Positions 61,968 through 64,000 of a stretch of 64,000 bases of DNA are shown here, in pieces. The DNA is taken from assembly GCF_024622195.1 (NCBI RefSeq), contig NZ_JANKBI010000003.1, positions 1-64,000 of the forward strand. Direction: 5' to 3'. The notes beneath the pieces were generated by a model, which saw nothing but the letters and a program-made list of their open reading frames with translations, did no database searches and was not told the origin of the DNA. Source of the stretch: Murimonas intestini (lineage in GTDB: Bacteria > Bacillota > Clostridia > Lachnospirales > Lachnospiraceae). The position numbers and the translations under genes are program-made. Position 1 is the first letter of the stretch. The number at the start of each line of letters is the position of its first letter.

Positions 61968-62330
61968 ATGGGAGAGATAATGGAATTTTTAAATCAACTG
62001 TTGAACCAGATCGTTGAGCTGGCGATCCTGCTCTGTGAATATACAGGTGTCTTAGTGATCGCGGTTTCCAGTGTAAGGGGAATTATTGACTATATCAAGG
62101 GAAATCCCCAGACAAGGCTGAATCTGGCAAAGGGGATGGCAATGGGGCTGGAATTCAAAGTGGGCAGCGAGATCCTGCGTACTGTGGTGGTGCGGGAAGT
62201 GCAGGAGATATTTATCGTGGCCAGCATCATTGCCCTGAGGGCACTTCTGACATTCCTGATCCACTGGGAAATAAAGAATGAAGAGAGAAATGGATCTTCA
62301 GGCGGGAGCAGTGAAAAGGCAGGAAAATAG
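61968..62330 (+). CDS. DUF1622 membrane protein
   Basis: This 120-residue inner-membrane protein of the DUF1622 family has three predicted helices (~15-40, ~77-100 region). The core reads SVRGIIDYIKGNPQTRLNLAKGMAMGLEFKVGSEILRTVVVR. Its role is unknown. It is followed after 1 bp by a two-component regulator gene, so it may be co-expressed with or sensed by that system. Ribosome site AGAGG is 11 bp from the ATG; ATG 61980 after GGGAGAG is an alternative start. Confidence 0.8.
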   Translation: MGEIMEFLNQLLNQIVELAILLCEYTGVLVIAVSSVRGIIDYIKGNPQTRLNLAKGMAMGLEFKVGSEILRTVVVREVQEIFIVASIIALRALLTFLIHWEIKNEERNGSSGGSSEKAGK

Positions 62331-62331
62331 T

Positions 62332-63027
62332 ATGAGGATATTAATTGTAGAAGATGACAGGACGATAGCGGAGGGACTCAGATATTCTCTGGAGGGAGAC
62401 GGGTTTGAGGCCGTGCTGTGCCCGGATAAGAGGTCAGCGCTGGAACAAATGGACAGGGAGGGATTTGCGCTCTATCTGCTTGATCTGTCCCTGCCGGACG
62501 GAAGCGGCTATGAGCTGTGCGATTATATAAAGGCCAGATGGGAGGCGCCTGTCCTGTTTCTTACAGCCTGTGATGATGAGGTGAGCGTGGTCAGGGGACT
62601 TGATATGGGAGCGGACGACTATATTACTAAGCCATTCCGTATCAGGGAGCTGGTCAGCAGGATGAAAAGGGCGCTCCGGCAGTACGGTAAGGCCCAGGCA
62701 GCAGAAGAGAGTTCCAGGATCGGAGATGTCACTGTATATCCAAAGCAGGCCAGGGTGATGCGGGGCCAGGAAGAGATATTTCTCACAGCCCTGGAATACA
62801 GGCTTCTTCTTGTACTGCTCGCAAACAGGGGACAGGTGCTTACAAGAAACCAGCTGCTGGAAGGTATCTGGGATGTCGACGGCAGCTTTATTAATGACAA
62901 CACTCTGTCAGTGTATATGAAAAGACTCCGTGAAAAGCTGGAGCCGGATGGAGGAAATCACAGATATATAGAGACAGTGAGAGGGCTGGGATACCGTCTC
63001 CGTGAGGAGGGGGAAAATGGAAAGTAG
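62332..63027 (+). CDS. OmpR-family response regulator
   Basis: This 231-residue regulator has D51 (LLDLSLPDGSGYELC) and Lys in DDYITKPFRIREL. The winged-helix half ends INDNTLSVYMKRLREKLEPDG..YRLREE. ATG 62332 is preferred because the longer frame from 62278 overlaps the DUF1622 gene by 50 bp. It overlaps the kinase gene by 11 bp. The class (VanR/PhoP-like) commonly handles envelope stress. Confidence 0.92.
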   Translation: MRILIVEDDRTIAEGLRYSLEGDGFEAVLCPDKRSALEQMDREGFALYLLDLSLPDGSGYELCDYIKARWEAPVLFLTACDDEVSVVRGLDMGADDYITKPFRIRELVSRMKRALRQYGKAQAAEESSRIGDVTVYPKQARVMRGQEEIFLTALEYRLLLVLLANRGQVLTRNQLLEGIWDVDGSFINDNTLSVYMKRLREKLEPDGGNHRYIETVRGLGYRLREEGENGK

Positions 63028-64000
63028 AGGGGCGAAGATGTTTTTCCTTATTTCAGCAGCGGCGGGGGCTGCCGTCTGCGCTGCCATAGGAAGCTTTGAT
63101 GTGAAGGCAGGCCTGGCGGCAGGTGCTGCGTTTCTCTTTTTTTATGTGTCATTTTTGATTTTTACAAGGAAGAGGTACAGGTCTATAAAGGAGCTGTCTG
63201 ATTACCTGGCAGGCATTTACAGCGGAAATCCTACCATGGACATCAGGGATAATAAAGAGGGTGAATTAAGCATCCTGAAAAATGATATCTATAAGGTGAC
63301 AAAGACACTGGCTGAACAGTCTGAGCTTCTGAAGAAGGACAAGCAATATCTGGCAGATACACTCTCTGATATTTCCCATCAGCTGAAAACTCCGCTGACC
63401 TCCATGTATGTAATGACAGACGTATTGTCCATGCCGGATATACCCGGCCAGAAAAGGGAGGAATGTCTCGGAAATATCTTAAACCAGCTCAAAAGGATCG
63501 AATGGCTGGTTACTTCCCTGCTGAAGCTCTCCAGGATAGACGCACAGGCAGTCACTTTTAAAAAGGAGAAGATCAGCGTCCGGGACCTCATTAAGGAGGC
63601 GCTTCGTCCAATGCTGATACCGGCTGAATTGAAATCCCAGGAGATTGAAACAGACTGCGGAGACGATATTTTTATTACGGCAGACAAAAACTGGACAGCA
63701 GAGGCTCTTGTAAATATTATTAAAAACTGTATCGAACACACGCCGGAAGGGGGCAGGATAAAGATTTCCTGCCATAAGACGGTGCTGGATGTGAAGATAG
63801 TTGTTGAGGATAATGGGGAGGGCATAGAGGAAGAGGATATCCCCTACATTTTCGACAGGTTCTATAAAGGAAAAAATGCCGGGCCTGACAGCGTGGGAAT
63901 AGGCCTTGCCATGTCAAAGGCTATCCTCGTGCGCCAGAATGCCGATATATGGCTGGAGAGCACCAGAGGGAAGGGTACCAGGTTTGTTATAAAGTTTTAT
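63017..64000 (+). CDS. Sensor histidine kinase (runs off window)
   Basis: From ATG 63017 (preceded by GAGGAGGGGG) an open frame of 328 codons reaches the end without a stop. Two helices (~8-25 and ~32-50) with hardly any outside loop are followed by a short linker. Then come HisKA with H121 in LSDISHQLKTPLTSMY and an ATPase domain (IIKNCIEHTPEGG, EDNGEGIEEEDIPYIFDRFYKG, GIGLAMSKAI). Only the extreme C-terminus is missing. It pairs with the OmpR-family regulator. Confidence 0.9.
   Translation, partial: MESRGAKMFFLISAAAGAAVCAAIGSFDVKAGLAAGAAFLFFYVSFLIFTRKRYRSIKELSDYLAGIYSGNPTMDIRDNKEGELSILKNDIYKVTKTLAEQSELLKKDKQYLADTLSDISHQLKTPLTSMYVMTDVLSMPDIPGQKREECLGNILNQLKRIEWLVTSLLKLSRIDAQAVTFKKEKISVRDLIKEALRPMLIPAELKSQEIETDCGDDIFITADKNWTAEALVNIIKNCIEHTPEGGRIKISCHKTVLDVKIVVEDNGEGIEEEDIPYIFDRFYKGKNAGPDSVGIGLAMSKAILVRQNADIWLESTRGKGTRFVIKFY

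Overview
The window looks like chromosome from a Gram-positive gut anaerobe of the Lachnospiraceae (Clostridium cluster XIVa; Dorea, Blautia and [Clostridium] scindens are comparable). The grounds are strong AGGAGG ribosome sites, lipoprotein signal peptides, tandem [FeFe] hydrogenases, a giant acyl-CoA dehydratase activase fusion, YesM/YesN-type carbohydrate regulation, a Bce-type antimicrobial peptide module and short hairpin repeats. The species cannot be fixed from this sequence alone. No phage, IS element or CRISPR array was seen.

Layout. 1-811 is the 3' end of a 23S rRNA gene with no 5S gene after it. 0.9-5.1 kb holds a FAD-dependent oxidoreductase behind a possible attenuator, a Sir2-like protein, and a structured leader with a 21-codon reading frame and terminator ahead of two GNAT acetyltransferases and a Nim-like flavoprotein. 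5.2-16.1 kb is a glycan-use locus: a GH123-like enzyme, a YesN/YesM two-component system, a GH78-like rhamnosidase, and a sugar ABC importer (binding protein plus two permeases). 16.2-19.4 kb carries a phosphoribosyltransferase-like gene, hisH-hisF, ung and the remnant of an aldose epimerase gene. 19.5-25.5 kb has the minus-strand 1415-residue activase fusion, then tgt and yajC. 25.6-30.1 kb is a two-gene unit of an orphan solute-binding lipoprotein and a membrane GGDEF-EAL protein. 30.1-38.5 kb carries leuB-ilvD-ilvB, then serC-serA and a DUF1015 gene. 38.6-43.3 kb is glgB (with a histone-H1-like tail), mscS, a His-rich CsoR-type repressor and a degenerate sirtuin. 43.4-44.8 kb has a cold-shock gene behind a leader terminator, a lipoprotein gene and tRNA-Thr(CGU). 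45.0-52.7 kb is a five-gene operon with two [FeFe]-hydrogenase subunits. 52.9-59.7 kb is a Bce-like two-component system and ABC transporter split by a secreted ComEC-like hydrolase, a DUF3006 gene and a small secreted protein. 59.8-60.9 kb is a serine recombinase with two 26-bp inverted sites enclosing a promoter. 60.9-64.0 kb has D-lactate dehydrogenase, a DUF1622 membrane protein and a two-component system whose kinase runs off the window.

How it fits together. The organism appears to take up and cleave complex glycans, ferment them, and dispose of electrons as H2 and D-lactate, while making branched-chain amino acids, serine and glycogen. The most interesting part is 59806-60807. The two sites have the 12-2-12 architecture of Hin-type invertase sites, lie in inverted orientation, and keep the recombinase stop codon intact in either orientation. 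The enclosed TATAAT promoter now points at an 85-residue gene of unknown function. This looks like a miniature phase-variable switch, which remains an inference until both orientations are observed.
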